This document shows positions 10,396 through 28,476 of a DNA stretch of 64,000 nt, in pieces. This DNA is from Qipengyuania citrea (GTDB lineage Bacteria; Pseudomonadota; Alphaproteobacteria; Sphingomonadales; Sphingomonadaceae). The DNA is taken from contig NZ_JALJZT010000002.1 in the NCBI RefSeq assembly GCF_024171405.1, forward strand, positions 2,294,001 through 2,358,000, read 5' to 3'. The notes below the pieces were generated by a model that saw only the letters and a program-made list of their open reading frames with translations, searched no databases and had not been told where the DNA came from. How positions within the stretch are numbered: the stretch's first letter is position 1; each line of letters starts with the position of its first letter. Made by a program: the position numbers and the translations under genes.

Positions 10396-11124
10396 CTATC
10401 GCGCGGCGGGCCCGGACGACGCGTCGATCGGGGCGGGGCGCGTGGCGATCACATATTGGGCAGCGATCATCACCAGCGCGAGCCATGCGGTGACGACGCT
10501 GTCGAGCGTCAGCATGGCCCATTTCAGCGCTGTGCCTTCGACGAAGATTGCGCCGATGCCCAGCGCATAATGCAGCACCATCAGCGGGAGCATGGCGGCC
10601 AGCGGGAAGAGGATCGCGAACAGCGCGTCTGGCGCCATCACGCGGATCGACTGCAGCGGACTGATGAAGCTGCCCAGCGGCGCAGCGACGATGAAGCGCA
10701 CGATCAGCGGCATGAAAATCAGGCCGAAGACAAAGAAGCCGATACCCATCGGCCCTTCGGTCCAGACATAGAGGCCAAGCCAGGCGAGCAGCGCCTGCAG
10801 CGCAATAACGAGGCCGAACAGCGTCACTGCGGGCCTGTCGAACCGCGTAGCGAAGCCGCGATCGCCCTGCGTATGCAGCCAGCGAATGAGGAAATAGGCG
10901 GGCAGGCCCAGCGCGATCGTCTTGAAGAACCCGGCGATCATCCGGTCGGGGTCGCTTTCGAGCGCCTGCGCGGCCTCGACCCCGGCATACATGCCGCTGC
11001 GTATCTCGACCACGTGCTGGACGAACTCGGCCACCAACGGAATCGCCGCGACGAGCGGCAGCGCTGCGGCAAAGGCGAGGCTGCGGGTGTGAACGGTGCG
11101 GAATGCGGACAGGAAAGTGGTCAT
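10396..11124 (-). CDS. Hypothetical inner-membrane protein
   Basis: 242 residues from the ATG at 11124 (MTTFLSAFRTVHTRSLAFAA); the frame is open further up but lacks membrane character there. Six or so hydrophobic segments spread through the protein (FAAALPLVAAIPLVAEFV, LFGLVIALQALLAWLGLYVW, FVFGLIFMPLIVRFIVAAPL and others) mark it as polytopic. No conserved catalytic motif is visible and I cannot assign a family. Transcribed toward rplJ. Confidence 0.75.
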   Translation of the reverse strand: MTTFLSAFRTVHTRSLAFAAALPLVAAIPLVAEFVQHVVEIRSGMYAGVEAAQALESDPDRMIAGFFKTIALGLPAYFLIRWLHTQGDRGFATRFDRPAVTLFGLVIALQALLAWLGLYVWTEGPMGIGFFVFGLIFMPLIVRFIVAAPLGSFISPLQSIRVMAPDALFAILFPLAAMLPLMVLHYALGIGAIFVEGTALKWAMLTLDSVVTAWLALVMIAAQYVIATRPAPIDASSGPAAR

Positions 11125-11499
11125 GGTTTGGTCCCCCCGGTTTCGGAATGGATTATCGGCTCGCCCGGTCGATAGAAATACGAACGGATGCGCGGCCGCG
11201 CCACCGGATTGTCCCATCCTGATACATCTGCAGGCGAAGAAAAGTGCCCGCAATTTGGCGACAACCCGAATGCGCTGGTTGGCGGCGTGCAAGCCGTTGA
11301 CTATGACGGGAAACCTAGGTGGTTCCCCTTATCGAGCTTCGATATGACAACGCTGCCAATTATCGTCAATCGACCATCCCGAATTCCGCCGGGTCGGTTG
11401 GTTATGCCATTCGCCGGGTGCTGGCGGTCATTGGTGGAGGAGGTTTCGACCGTGAGGGTTCGATCGGCCACCGCGTCCTTGGATCGAAGGAGGAACTGT
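11125..11499. other. Gene-free divergent intergenic region
   Basis: 375 bases between the divergent membrane protein and lipoprotein genes. It must hold the promoters of both. Visible items: an imperfect palindrome at 11309-11328 (GGGAAACC TAGG TGGTTCCC) just after a TTGACT at 11297-11302, and the strong AAGGAGGA ribosome site of the next gene at 11487-11494. No credible coding frame. Confidence 0.5.
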
Positions 11500-12009
11500 A
11501 TGTATCGCCTGGCACCCCTGGTGGCGGCCTTTAGCCTGGCGGCCTGTTCCGGGTCCGCTGCCGATGCGCCCGTCCCCACCGAAGTGCGGATCGGCGGGCT
11601 GACCGCGGGGGATCGCGAGGCGCTGCATTCGCTCGACCGGGCCTATGTCAAAGCCTGGCGCGAGGATGGTACCGAGGCGCAGGCGGAAGCGTTGCTGAAG
11701 CTGTTTGCGCCCGATGCAATCGTTTATCCCGGGCGCGGCCGCGGGCCGCTGTCGGGGACCGAGGAATTGCGCGCCTTCTGGTTTCCCGAAGGCGCGCCGC
11801 CGACCAGGATCGAGTATATCGACCATCGCACGATCGATGTCGAAGGCTCGGTCGCGCTGGCCGCGATCACCGGTTACAGCGAGATTGCCTTCGTCTTCGA
11901 TGGCACGCGCACCGCGCAGCGCGGCCATTATATCATCCACGCCCGCCCCGACGCGGCAGGCCACTGGAAGATCGAACGGATGATGTGGAGCGCCCGCGCG
12001 GAGGGCTGA
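11500..12009 (+). CDS. SnoaL/DUF4440-like lipoprotein
   Basis: 169 residues from the ATG at 11500, chosen because AAGGAGGA (11487-11494) lies 5 bases upstream and because it yields a lipoprotein signal (MYRLAPLVAAFSLAAC, lipobox LAAC with Cys16). A longer upstream frame has neither. The mature part fits the NTF2-like/SnoaL fold seen in DUF4440 proteins: DREALHSLDRAYVKAWRE, then LKLFAPDAIVYPGRG and HYIIHARPDAAGHWKIERMM. These proteins often act as small ligand-binding or steroid-isomerase-like folds; no substrate can be inferred. Followed by the rpoB promoter region. Confidence 0.75.
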   Translation: MYRLAPLVAAFSLAACSGSAADAPVPTEVRIGGLTAGDREALHSLDRAYVKAWREDGTEAQAEALLKLFAPDAIVYPGRGRGPLSGTEELRAFWFPEGAPPTRIEYIDHRTIDVEGSVALAAITGYSEIAFVFDGTRTAQRGHYIIHARPDAAGHWKIERMMWSARAEG

Positions 12010-12044
12010 GCCCCGCCGCAAATCCGGCCCGATCGATTCCGCGT

Positions 12045-12073
12045 TTGACAGGCGCGGGGGCAATTCCTACATG
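12045..12073 (+). promoter_or_regulatory. Candidate sigma-70 promoter of rpoBC
   Basis: TTGACA (12045-12050), exactly 17 bases, then TACATG (12068-12073). This would give an mRNA leader of about 230 bases before rpoB. A dedicated promoter makes sense because the usual upstream source, rplJL, is on the opposite strand here. Confidence 0.6.
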
Positions 12074-12099
12074 CTGCTCCGACCGCACGCTTCGAGCGA

Positions 12100-12125
12100 G
12101 TCCGATTCAAGCGCGGGAATCGGAC
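12100..12125 (+). promoter_or_regulatory. Hairpin in the rpoB leader
   Basis: GTCCGATTC (12100-12108), loop AAGCGCGG, GAATCGGAC (12117-12125): a perfect 9-bp stem about 20 bases after the predicted transcription start. No T-tract follows, so it is not a simple terminator. It may stabilise the transcript or take part in control of rpoBC. Confidence 0.45.
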
Positions 12126-12306
12126 ACAGGATGGAAGCGGCGTTTCCATAATCGCGACGCTCGAGAAGCTGCAGCAGCCACCGCAACCGGTGTGCCATAC
12201 GCTGCGGCCTTTTCGCGTCCCGACCATGGATCTCACGCGCATGAGAAGCAATCACCGGTCTTCCCCGCACGGGACCGGCGCACACGAGAAGAGGTACGTA
12301 CCCCTT

Positions 12307-16527
<4,221 letters not shown>

Positions 16528-16585
16528 GGGAGCCTAGCGCTCCCCACCACCGCCCCAAGGAATTCACCCGCTAAGGGAATAAGTC

Positions 16586-20914
<4,329 letters not shown>

Positions 20915-20942
20915 GCCGCGCCTAAATCGCACCGAAGTATTG

Positions 20943-20978
20943 GGCCCCGCCGGAGCGATCCGGCGGGGCCTTTTCTTT
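20943..20978 (+). terminator. Intrinsic terminator of rpoBC
   Basis: Perfect 12-bp stem (20943-20954 with 20959-20970, loop GCGA) followed by TTTTCTTT, starting 29 bases after the rpoC stop. Confidence 0.92.
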
Positions 20979-21105
20979 GGCGGGTAGCCTTTGCGCCGCG
21001 TTAATTAGTTCTGCTTCGCATGTTACTTGACCTTGAGTTGCGGGGGTTGCACGATGTGTCCCGAGTGGCCGCATCGGGGGTGTTGGCAACGACCGAGGGG
21101 AATTC

Positions 21106-23472
21106 GTGGCCACAGAAGTGCCCGATACCGAACTGCGTGCCGAGCCCGGTCCTGCCGGGGCGGATGCGGTGGGCCGTCTGCTCCTGACACGCCGACTGGA
21201 CGATTTCATGGCCGGGGCGCGTCTGGCGCTGCTCCCCACGATCGGATCGCTTGCCGCGCTGCTGTTCACCTTTATCGGGCAGGTGCCCTTTGCAATTCTG
21301 CTCGCCTGGACCGCGATGCAGATCGCGCTGCTGGTGACCTATGTCCTGCTCGAGCGGCAGCTCGATTCTGAAGAGGCCCCGCTGGAGGAACTGGAGCGCC
21401 ACTGGCGCCGGCTGATCGCGCTGCAATGGGTCGGCTCGTCGATCTGGGCGGCCATCTTTCCCTTTCTCGCCACGGTCGCGACCGGGTTCGACGCGGCAGT
21501 GCTGGCAGCCATTGCGATCGCGATCCTGTGCGGGGTCCTGCTGGTCCATCGCACTGCGCCACAGGCGGCGATATTCCATATTATCGTGATGACGGTGTCG
21601 ATCACCGCGGCGACCTGGATCCAGACCGACGGTGCCGGCTGGCCCGCGCTGATGCTGCTGGCGCTGTTCGTCATCGCGCTCCTTGGTTCGACGCGCGAGC
21701 AGGAAAAACAGATCATCAGCGGGGCCGAGGCGGAGATCAGCCGCCGCGAAGCCGCGGGCACCGTCCGCATGCTGTTGTATGATTACGAGGAGCATTCGTC
21801 CGACTGGCTCTGGACCGTGGATGCCGCCGGGAACCTGCGCGATGTCCCCGCGCGGTTCGCCGCGGCAGCAGGCAAGGCCGAGGATGCGCTCGAAGCCACG
21901 CCGCTGATCGCCATGTTCTCTCCGGGGGACGACCGCGACCGGCTCGCGCGCCATCTGATGGAGCGCAGCCGGTTTCGCGATCTCGTGCTCAAGCTTCGGG
22001 TCGATGGCGCGGTGCGGTACTGGAAGCTGTCGGCGCGCCCGCGCAGCGATGGCCGGATGAGCGGGGTCGCGCGCGACGTTACCAACGACCGGCTGATCGA
22101 GGACCGGGTCGCCTTCATGGCGCATTACGACAACCTCACCGGCCTCGCCAATCGCTACCTTTTCAACGAACGGCTGCGTGCCGCGCTGGCGCAGCAGGAC
22201 CGTGTGCGCAACATCGTGCTGTTCTATCTCGATCTCGACGATTTCAAGGCGGTCAACGACACCCGCGGCCATCTGGTCGGGGACCGCCTGCTGCGCGAAG
22301 TCGGGACCCGGCTCGAACAGGAGGTGCGCGGACAGGATCTCGTCGCGCGGCTGGGCGGGGACGAATTCGCCGTGCTGCTCGAAACGCGCGCGGGCGCGGG
22401 CATGCTGATCGAGCGCGCGCATCGCTTCCTCTCGGTCATCCGCGACCCCTTCGAACTCGACGGGCAGGTCTATCGCATTTCGGGCAGCATCGGCATTGCC
22501 AAGGGCGCCGATGGCGACCGCGATGCGGAAGAACTGATGCGGCGCGCGGATATCGCGCTTTTCGCTGCCAAGGCCAAGGGCCGCGACACGCTGGCGCTTT
22601 ACGACGAGGAACTCGACCGGGTGGCGCGCGAGCGGCGCGATATCGAGACCGATCTGCGCGAAGTGCTCGCCCGCGATCAGCTCCATCTCCATTACCAGCC
22701 GGTGATCGATCTCGATTCGGGCGAGGTCGCGGGCTACGAAGCGCTGCTGCGCTGGTACCATCCCAAGCGCGGAATCGTGACACCGGACGACTTCCTCGAG
22801 GTGGCCGAGGAAACCGGGATGATCGTGCCCATCGGCGAATGGGTCATCCGGCAGGCGCTGGCCGAAACCGGGCAGTGGGAAGGCAATTTCCGCATCGCGA
22901 TCAACCTGTCGCCCACGCAGGTGCGCAGTCCGCATCTGGCCGATGTGGTCGCGCAGGCGATCCATGCCCACGGGATCGCGCCCCACCGGGTCGAATTCGA
23001 GATTACCGAACATGTGCTGATGCAGAACAGCGACTTGTGCGAAGGCAATCTGGCAAAGCTGCGCGAGCTTGGCACCAAGGTCGCGCTCGACGATTTCGGG
23101 ATCGGCTATTCCTCGCTCAGCTATCTGCGCCGCTTCCCCTTCGACCGGATCAAGATCGACAAGGATTTCGTCGAGGGGATCGAAGCCTCGGCCGACAATC
23201 AGGCGATCGTCTCCAGCATCACGCGGCTGGCCGATGCGCTGGGTATGGCGGCGACCGCCGAAGGCGTCGAAACGCGCGCGCAGCTCGACCTCTTGCGCAA
23301 GCTCGGCTGCCAGGAAGCGCAGGGCTATCTGATCTGCCAGCCGGTCCCGGGCGAGAATTTCGCCACCCCCGCGGCGGTCCAGGCGGCGATGCAGGGCGAC
23401 GCCAGCGGCATCCTCGATTACCGCAAGGCGCGCGAGGCGGCGCTCAGGCGGCGCTCGTCGCGGGCCAGCTGA
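21106..23472 (+). CDS. Membrane-bound GGDEF-EAL cyclic-di-GMP turnover protein
   Basis: 788 residues from a GTG at 21106 preceded by GAGGGGAA. Hydrophobic segments at ~40-85 and ~105-200 make a membrane sensor region; a PAS-like stretch follows (~225-330). The GGDEF domain is intact (RLGGDEFAVLLE) and has an RGQD inhibitory I-site five residues before the signature. The EAL domain is also intact (GYEALLRWYHP, then DDFGIGYSSLSYLRRFPFDR and KIDKDFVEGI). Both synthesis and breakdown of c-di-GMP are therefore possible; which dominates cannot be told. Sits between the rpoC terminator and gltX, 40 bases upstream of the latter. Confidence 0.93.
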   Translation: MATEVPDTELRAEPGPAGADAVGRLLLTRRLDDFMAGARLALLPTIGSLAALLFTFIGQVPFAILLAWTAMQIALLVTYVLLERQLDSEEAPLEELERHWRRLIALQWVGSSIWAAIFPFLATVATGFDAAVLAAIAIAILCGVLLVHRTAPQAAIFHIIVMTVSITAATWIQTDGAGWPALMLLALFVIALLGSTREQEKQIISGAEAEISRREAAGTVRMLLYDYEEHSSDWLWTVDAAGNLRDVPARFAAAAGKAEDALEATPLIAMFSPGDDRDRLARHLMERSRFRDLVLKLRVDGAVRYWKLSARPRSDGRMSGVARDVTNDRLIEDRVAFMAHYDNLTGLANRYLFNERLRAALAQQDRVRNIVLFYLDLDDFKAVNDTRGHLVGDRLLREVGTRLEQEVRGQDLVARLGGDEFAVLLETRAGAGMLIERAHRFLSVIRDPFELDGQVYRISGSIGIAKGADGDRDAEELMRRADIALFAAKAKGRDTLALYDEELDRVARERRDIETDLREVLARDQLHLHYQPVIDLDSGEVAGYEALLRWYHPKRGIVTPDDFLEVAEETGMIVPIGEWVIRQALAETGQWEGNFRIAINLSPTQVRSPHLADVVAQAIHAHGIAPHRVEFEITEHVLMQNSDLCEGNLAKLRELGTKVALDDFGIGYSSLSYLRRFPFDRIKIDKDFVEGIEASADNQAIVSSITRLADALGMAATAEGVETRAQLDLLRKLGCQEAQGYLICQPVPGENFATPAAVQAAMQGDASGILDYRKAREAALRRRSSRAS

Positions 23473-23512
23473 CCTCTCGCCAAGCGCGCGCCCCTCGGCT
23501 ATCGGCGCGCGC

Positions 23513-24862
23513 ATGACCCATGTCACCCGCTTCGCCCCGTCGCCCACCGGGCGGCTCCATGTCGGCAACATTCGCACTGCGCTGCACAACTGGATGCTCG
23601 CCAAGCAAAGCGGCGGGCGTTTCCTGCTGCGCATCGACGATACCGATGCCGAGCGCAGCCGCGAGGACTATGTCGAGGCGATCCGCGCCGATCTCGAATG
23701 GCTGGGTCTCGAGCCCGATGGCGAGGCCCGCCAGTCGCAGCGGCTCGCGCTGTACGAACGCGCCTTTGCGGCGCTGCGCGAGGCGGGCCGGGTCTATCCC
23801 TGCTACGAGACGCAGCAGGAGCTCGAGCTCAAGCGCAAGATCCGCCTCGGGCGCGGGCTGCCGCCGATCTACGATCGCGGGGCGCTCGAACTGAGCGCAG
23901 CCGAACGCGCCGCCAAGGAAGCCGAGGGCATCGCCCCGCACTGGCGGTTCCAGCTCGATCACACTGCGCCGATCACCTGGGATGATGGCGTGCGCGGCCC
24001 GCAGAAATTCGACCCCGCGCAATTGTCCGACCCGGTCATCCGCCGTGCCGACGGCAGCTGGCTCTACATGCTGCCGAGCGCGGTCGACGATCTCGACATG
24101 GGTATTACGCAGGTGCTGCGCGGCGAGGATCATGTCAGCAATACCGCAGTGCAGATCCAGATGTTCTCCGCGTTGATCGCGGCGCAGGATGGTGCGGGGC
24201 AGATGCCGGGGTTCGCGCATGAGGCGCTGCTGGTCGGCGCGGAGGGCAAGCTTTCGAAGCGGCTCGGCTCGCTCGGCTGCGATGCGTTTCGCGAGCGCGG
24301 GTTCGAACCGCAGGCGATCGTCGCGCTGCTGGCGCGGCTGGGGACCTCGCTGCCGGTCGAGCCGATCGCGGACCGCGCGGTGCTGCTCGAAAGCTTCGAC
24401 CTCGCCACCTTCGGCCGCGCCCCCGCCCGGTTCGACGATGCCGAGCTCGAACGGATCAACGCCGCGCTGGTCCACCAGATGGACTATGCCGCGGTTGCCG
24501 CGCGCCTGCCCGAGGGGATGGACGAAGCCGGCTGGCATGCGATCCGGCCCAATCTTTCACGGGTGTCCGAGGCGGATGAATGGTGGCGGCTGGTGACCGG
24601 CCCGATCGATACGCGCGCGTTCTCGGAAGAAGACCGCGCCTATCTGGCCGAGGCTGCGCGGAGCCTTGCATGGGGAGACGATCCCTGGCGTGCGCTCACC
24701 GCCACGCTGAAAGAGACCACCGGCCGCAAGGGCAAGCCGCTCTTCCTCCCCTTGCGTCAGGCCTTGACGGGAATGGACCATGGGCCCGACATGGGTGAAT
24801 TGCTGCCGCTGATCGGTGAGACGCGCGCACGCGAGCGGCTGGAGCAAGCCGCGCAGGGGTAG
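23513..24862 (+). CDS. gltX: Glutamyl-tRNA synthetase (class I)
   Basis: 449 residues. Rossmann-fold signature TRFAPSPTGRLHVGNIRTAL (HVGN replaces HIGH) and the KLSKR form of the KMSKS loop (EGKLSKRLGS) are present, with the connecting-domain pattern IRRADGSWLYMLPSAVDDLD. It charges tRNA-Glu in the cytosol. Many alphaproteobacteria carry two gltX copies, one of which may act on tRNA-Gln for the amidotransferase route; which copy this is cannot be told here. Confidence 0.95.
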   Translation: MTHVTRFAPSPTGRLHVGNIRTALHNWMLAKQSGGRFLLRIDDTDAERSREDYVEAIRADLEWLGLEPDGEARQSQRLALYERAFAALREAGRVYPCYETQQELELKRKIRLGRGLPPIYDRGALELSAAERAAKEAEGIAPHWRFQLDHTAPITWDDGVRGPQKFDPAQLSDPVIRRADGSWLYMLPSAVDDLDMGITQVLRGEDHVSNTAVQIQMFSALIAAQDGAGQMPGFAHEALLVGAEGKLSKRLGSLGCDAFRERGFEPQAIVALLARLGTSLPVEPIADRAVLLESFDLATFGRAPARFDDAELERINAALVHQMDYAAVAARLPEGMDEAGWHAIRPNLSRVSEADEWWRLVTGPIDTRAFSEEDRAYLAEAARSLAWGDDPWRALTATLKETTGRKGKPLFLPLRQALTGMDHGPDMGELLPLIGETRARERLEQAAQG

Positions 24863-24875
24863 GGGAAACGCGATC

Positions 24876-26189
24876 ATGGCCGTGACTTTGGCAAGCGAAC
24901 TGAAATTGCCGTGCGGCGCCGTGTTGCCCAACCGGCTGGCCAAGGCCGCGATGACCGAAGGACTGGCCAGCCCCGATGGGCGCCCCACGCCCGAACTCGA
25001 GCGACTCTACGGCCTATGGGCCGATGGCGGGTCGGGCATGCTGCTGTCGGGCAACATCATCGTCGATGCCGACCATCTCGAACGGCCCGGCAATGTCGTG
25101 ATCGACCGCGAGCCCGATGCCGGCATGCAGGCGCGGCTGGCACGCTGGGCGGCAGCGGCGACGCGGCAAGGCAATCATTTCTGGGCGCAGATCAGCCATG
25201 GCGGCCGCCAGACGCAGAAGCTGGTCAATCCGCATCCCAAATCCTCTTCCGATGTCGCCGTGGCGCTGCCCGGCGGGCAATTCGGCAAGCCGACGCCGCT
25301 GACCAAGACGGAAATCGCCGATCTGGTCGAGCGCTGGGCGCTGGCCGCGCGCGTTTGCAAGGATGCGGGCTTCACCGGGGTGCAGGTGCATGGCGCGCAT
25401 GGCTATCTCGTTTCGCAATTCCTCTCCCCGCGGGTGAACCGCCGGACCGACGAATATGGCGGCAGCCTGGAGAACCGCGCGCGGTTCCTGCTCGAGATCG
25501 TCGCCGCGGTGCGCGCTGCAGTGGGGCCGGGCTTCCCCCTCTCGGTCAAGCTCAACAGCGCCGACTTCCAGAAGGGCGGGTTCGATTTCACCGACAGCCT
25601 GCAGGTGGTGCAATGGCTCGAAGCCGCATCAGTCGATCTGATCGAAATCTCGGGCGGCACCTATGAACAGCCCAAGCTGCTCGGTGTAGCCGGGCAAGAG
25701 GCCGAAGAGGCGCCGCAAGTCGCGCCCTCGACCGTCGCGCGCGAAGCCTATTTCGTCGATTTTGCCAAGGCTATGCAGGCCGAGGTTTCGGTCCCGCTGA
25801 TGGTCACCGGGGGTTTCCGTACCCGCGCGGCGATGGGACAGGCGCTGGCCAGCGGGGCGGCGGATGTGATCGGGCTGGGCCGCCCGCTCTGCGTCGACAC
25901 CGATGCCCCCGCGCAGCTGCTGAAAGGTGCCGACGAGCTGGCGCGCTACGAAGACAGCCTTGAGCTGCTGCCCCGCTGGCTCGGCTTTCTCAAGCGGTTC
26001 CGCGCGGTGAAGGCAATCAGCGGCTTTGCGGGGATCTACTGGTTCTACCAGCAGCTCTGGCTGCTCGGACATGAAGGGCGCACCGACCGCGCGTTCCCCG
26101 TGTTCAAGGCCTTCCGGCTGGTCGATGCGCGCAGCAAGCGCATCATGAAGGAACGCCGCGCTCTTGTAGCGGGCAGGCCCCGGGCCTAA
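24876..26189 (+). CDS. NADH:flavin oxidoreductase, old yellow enzyme family
   Basis: 437 residues from the ATG at 24876, with AGGGGAA upstream; the open frame extends back into gltX but without homology. FMN-binding TIM barrel: NRLAKAAMTEGLA at the start, QISHGGRQTQ, the family signature GVQVHGAHGYLVSQFLSPRV with NRRTDEYGGSLENR, and the phosphate-binding VTGGFRTRAAM. A C-terminal ~60-residue extension rich in aromatics (GIYWFYQQLWLLGHEG) is beyond the basic barrel. The electron acceptor is probably an enone or similar compound; it cannot be specified. The start lies 13 bases after the gltX stop. Confidence 0.9.
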   Translation: MAVTLASELKLPCGAVLPNRLAKAAMTEGLASPDGRPTPELERLYGLWADGGSGMLLSGNIIVDADHLERPGNVVIDREPDAGMQARLARWAAAATRQGNHFWAQISHGGRQTQKLVNPHPKSSSDVAVALPGGQFGKPTPLTKTEIADLVERWALAARVCKDAGFTGVQVHGAHGYLVSQFLSPRVNRRTDEYGGSLENRARFLLEIVAAVRAAVGPGFPLSVKLNSADFQKGGFDFTDSLQVVQWLEAASVDLIEISGGTYEQPKLLGVAGQEAEEAPQVAPSTVAREAYFVDFAKAMQAEVSVPLMVTGGFRTRAAMGQALASGAADVIGLGRPLCVDTDAPAQLLKGADELARYEDSLELLPRWLGFLKRFRAVKAISGFAGIYWFYQQLWLLGHEGRTDRAFPVFKAFRLVDARSKRIMKERRALVAGRPRA

Positions 26190-26200
26190 CTCCCACCATC

Positions 26201-26563
26201 ATGCTCGCTGCACTCTACCGATGGCCCCTGCGCGCGTGCGCCGCGCTGTTGCTGGCGGTCCTGTGCGCGCAGGCTTTGCCGCATCAGCCGATCTCCCTCG
26301 ATCGCGGCCGCGGCCCGGTGTTCAGTGCTGCAACTGCAGAGGTTACGCTCCCGCCGCGAGAAGGGGAGGCAGGGCTGGTCTGCACGGTCGCAGCCCCCTG
26401 TCCGAAAACATATGTGGCGCTTGGACGGACGCTTCCCGCGCTCGCGCTCGATGCGCAGCCGATCTTGCCCCAGCGCTGGGCAGCGCACCGTGTTCGCGGC
26501 CCACCGCGGCGGCCACCGCCCCAGTCGATCGCCGACCCCCGCGGGCCCCCGCACCTGATCTGA
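26201..26563 (+). CDS. Small hypothetical exported protein
   Basis: 120 residues starting with a plausible signal peptide (MLAALYRWPLRACAALLLAV ending near AQALP). The rest is Pro/Arg-rich with a single CTVAAPC pair and no recognisable domain. It lies 11 bases after the flavoprotein stop. Low complexity in the C-terminus makes it possible that this is a chance open frame. Confidence 0.45.
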   Translation: MLAALYRWPLRACAALLLAVLCAQALPHQPISLDRGRGPVFSAATAEVTLPPREGEAGLVCTVAAPCPKTYVALGRTLPALALDAQPILPQRWAAHRVRGPPRRPPPQSIADPRGPPHLI

Positions 26564-26617
26564 ACCGCCACGCGCCCGCAATCGGCGCGTCTCTCCGTTT
26601 CAGACAGGACATATATC

Positions 26618-26917
26618 ATGACACGTCCCACCGACGGCGGCACCGCCGTCCCCGATCGCTTCGACCAGATCGAGGCGCTGCTGCTGCGTTATCCCGAGAT
26701 CGCCGAAACCGAACTGGCCGATCTCAAGCGCTGGTTCACCAAGGAGGCCTCGGCCTTCGAAGTCGCCAGCCTGTCGAGCAAGGATGAGCTACGCCAGCAA
26801 TACCGCGCTTTTCGAGCCGAGCATATCGACCGGCTGGGCGCGGTCGAACTGGCCGCGATCATCCTCGGCGGCATCTTGTCGCTGGGGGCGATCGTCTTCC
26901 TCGCGCTCGGCGGTTGA
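26618..26917 (+). CDS. Small single-pass membrane protein of unknown function
   Basis: 99 residues. The N-terminal ~65 residues are soluble and charged (RFDQIEALLLRYPEIAETEL, then ADLKRWFTKEASAFEVASLS), and the C-terminus is one transmembrane helix (AAIILGGILSLGAIVFLALG). The layout resembles a tail-anchored protein with an interacting helical N-terminus. I do not recognise the family. Convergent with pyk. Confidence 0.7.
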   Translation: MTRPTDGGTAVPDRFDQIEALLLRYPEIAETELADLKRWFTKEASAFEVASLSSKDELRQQYRAFRAEHIDRLGAVELAAIILGGILSLGAIVFLALGG

Positions 26918-26960
26918 GGCGATGCGGCTGGTGGGGGCAGAACGCGCCTGCCAGCCGCCG

Positions 26961-28433
26961 CTAGTCGTCGTGCTTGTCGAGCTCGTCGCCGCTGATGGTG
27001 ACGACGTGGAGCAGATTGGTCGATCCCGGCGTGCCGAAGGGGACCCCGGCAAGTGCGATCAATTTGCTGCCCGCCTCGGCAAACCCGTGGCGCAGCGCCA
27101 TGCGCTTGCCCTTGGCGATCATCTCTTCGAAGCTGCCGATATCCTTGGTCGCCACCGCATGCGCGCCCCATAGCAGGCCCAGCCGGCGCGCGGTCCGCAT
27201 GCTCGGCGTCAGCACCAGCATCGGCACGCTGGGGCGTTCACGCGCCACGCGCCGCGCGGTCGAACCCGACCCGGTGAAGACCGTGATCGCGCTGACCGGG
27301 ACCGTATCGGCCACGGTCATGCAAGCATGCGCCAGCGCATCGGCGGTGGTGGAATCGGGCGGCGTGTCGAGCAGGCGCACGCGTTCGATATAGGCCTCGT
27401 CGCGTTCCACCTGGCGCGCGATCTTGTGCATGATCGTGACCGCTTCCTCGGGCCAGTCGCCCGCTGCGGTCTCGGCCGAGAGCATCACGCAATCGGCGCC
27501 GTCATAGACCGCATTGGCGACGTCAGAGACCTCGGCACGCGTCGGGGCGGGGCTTTCGATCATGCTTTCGAGCATTTGCGTCGCCACGATCACCGGCTTG
27601 CCCTTGAGGCGCGTCTCGTTGACGATCCGCTTCTGCAGCGGCGGGACTTCCTGCGGCTCCAACTCGACCCCCAGGTCGCCGCGCGCGACCATGATCCCGT
27701 CCGAAGCCTCGATGATTTCGGCCAGGCGGCTCACCGCATTGGGCTTCTCGATCTTGGCGCAGAGCGAGGCATGCCCGCCCATCAGCCGGCGTGCTTCGGC
27801 CAGATCCTCGGGCCGCTGGACGAAGCTGAGACCGATCCAGTCGACCCCCTTCGCCACGGCAAAGGCCAAATCCTTGCGATCCTTGTCGGTCAGCGCGGGG
27901 ATCGGCACTTCGGCATCGGGCACATTGACGCCCTTGCGGTCCGAGATCACCCCGCCGACTTCGGCCGAACAATGGATTTTCTCTTCATCCGCGCTGATCA
28001 CTCTGAGGCGGATCTTGCCGTCGTTGATCAGCAGCCGTTGCCCCTTCTCGAGCAGGCCGAACAGTTCGGGATGTGGCAGTTCGACGCGGGTCTCGTCGCC
28101 GGGTTCGGGATTGCGGTCGAGCGTGAAATGGCCCGAATGGCGGATCACCGCCTGCCCGTCCTTGAACTTGCCCACGCGCAGCTTGGGGCCCTGCAGGTCG
28201 GCGAGGATCGCGATCGGGCGCCGGAACTGTTTCTCCAGCGCGCGGATCGTCTCGATCGTCTGCGCATGGTCGGCATGTTCGCCATGGCTCATATTGACGC
28301 GGAAGGCGTCGACCCCGGCCTTGAACAGGCGGGCGAGCATTTCGGGCGAACGGCTTGCCGGACCGACGGTGGCGAGGATCTTGACCTTGCGGCCGCGCGG
28401 ATCGAGCTTGGGGGCGGGGTTGGCCATGACCAT
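26961..28433 (-). CDS. pyk: Pyruvate kinase
   Basis: 490 residues; ATGs at 28433 and 28427 are both possible, and the second (MANPAPKLDPRGRKVKILAT) has the more usual beginning. Barrel motifs are intact: ATVGPAS, FRVNMSHG, the catalytic region ICAKIEKPNAV-like LCAKIEKPNAVSRL, MVARGDLGVE and VATQMLESM, then the C-terminal allosteric-type domain. Makes pyruvate and ATP from phosphoenolpyruvate and ADP in glycolysis. Divergent from the DUF1244 gene. Confidence 0.97.
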   Translation of the reverse strand: MVMANPAPKLDPRGRKVKILATVGPASRSPEMLARLFKAGVDAFRVNMSHGEHADHAQTIETIRALEKQFRRPIAILADLQGPKLRVGKFKDGQAVIRHSGHFTLDRNPEPGDETRVELPHPELFGLLEKGQRLLINDGKIRLRVISADEEKIHCSAEVGGVISDRKGVNVPDAEVPIPALTDKDRKDLAFAVAKGVDWIGLSFVQRPEDLAEARRLMGGHASLCAKIEKPNAVSRLAEIIEASDGIMVARGDLGVELEPQEVPPLQKRIVNETRLKGKPVIVATQMLESMIESPAPTRAEVSDVANAVYDGADCVMLSAETAAGDWPEEAVTIMHKIARQVERDEAYIERVRLLDTPPDSTTADALAHACMTVADTVPVSAITVFTGSGSTARRVARERPSVPMLVLTPSMRTARRLGLLWGAHAVATKDIGSFEEMIAKGKRMALRHGFAEAGSKLIALAGVPFGTPGSTNLLHVVTISGDELDKHDD

Positions 28434-28476
28434 CGCCTATGGCAGCGGTGTGCGACAAAGCAAGGACCATACGATC

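Noticed and set aside
26924-26958. Inverted repeat GCGGCTGG/CCAGCCGC between convergent small gene and pyk
   Set aside because: No T-tract on either side and a large irregular loop; too weak to call a terminator.
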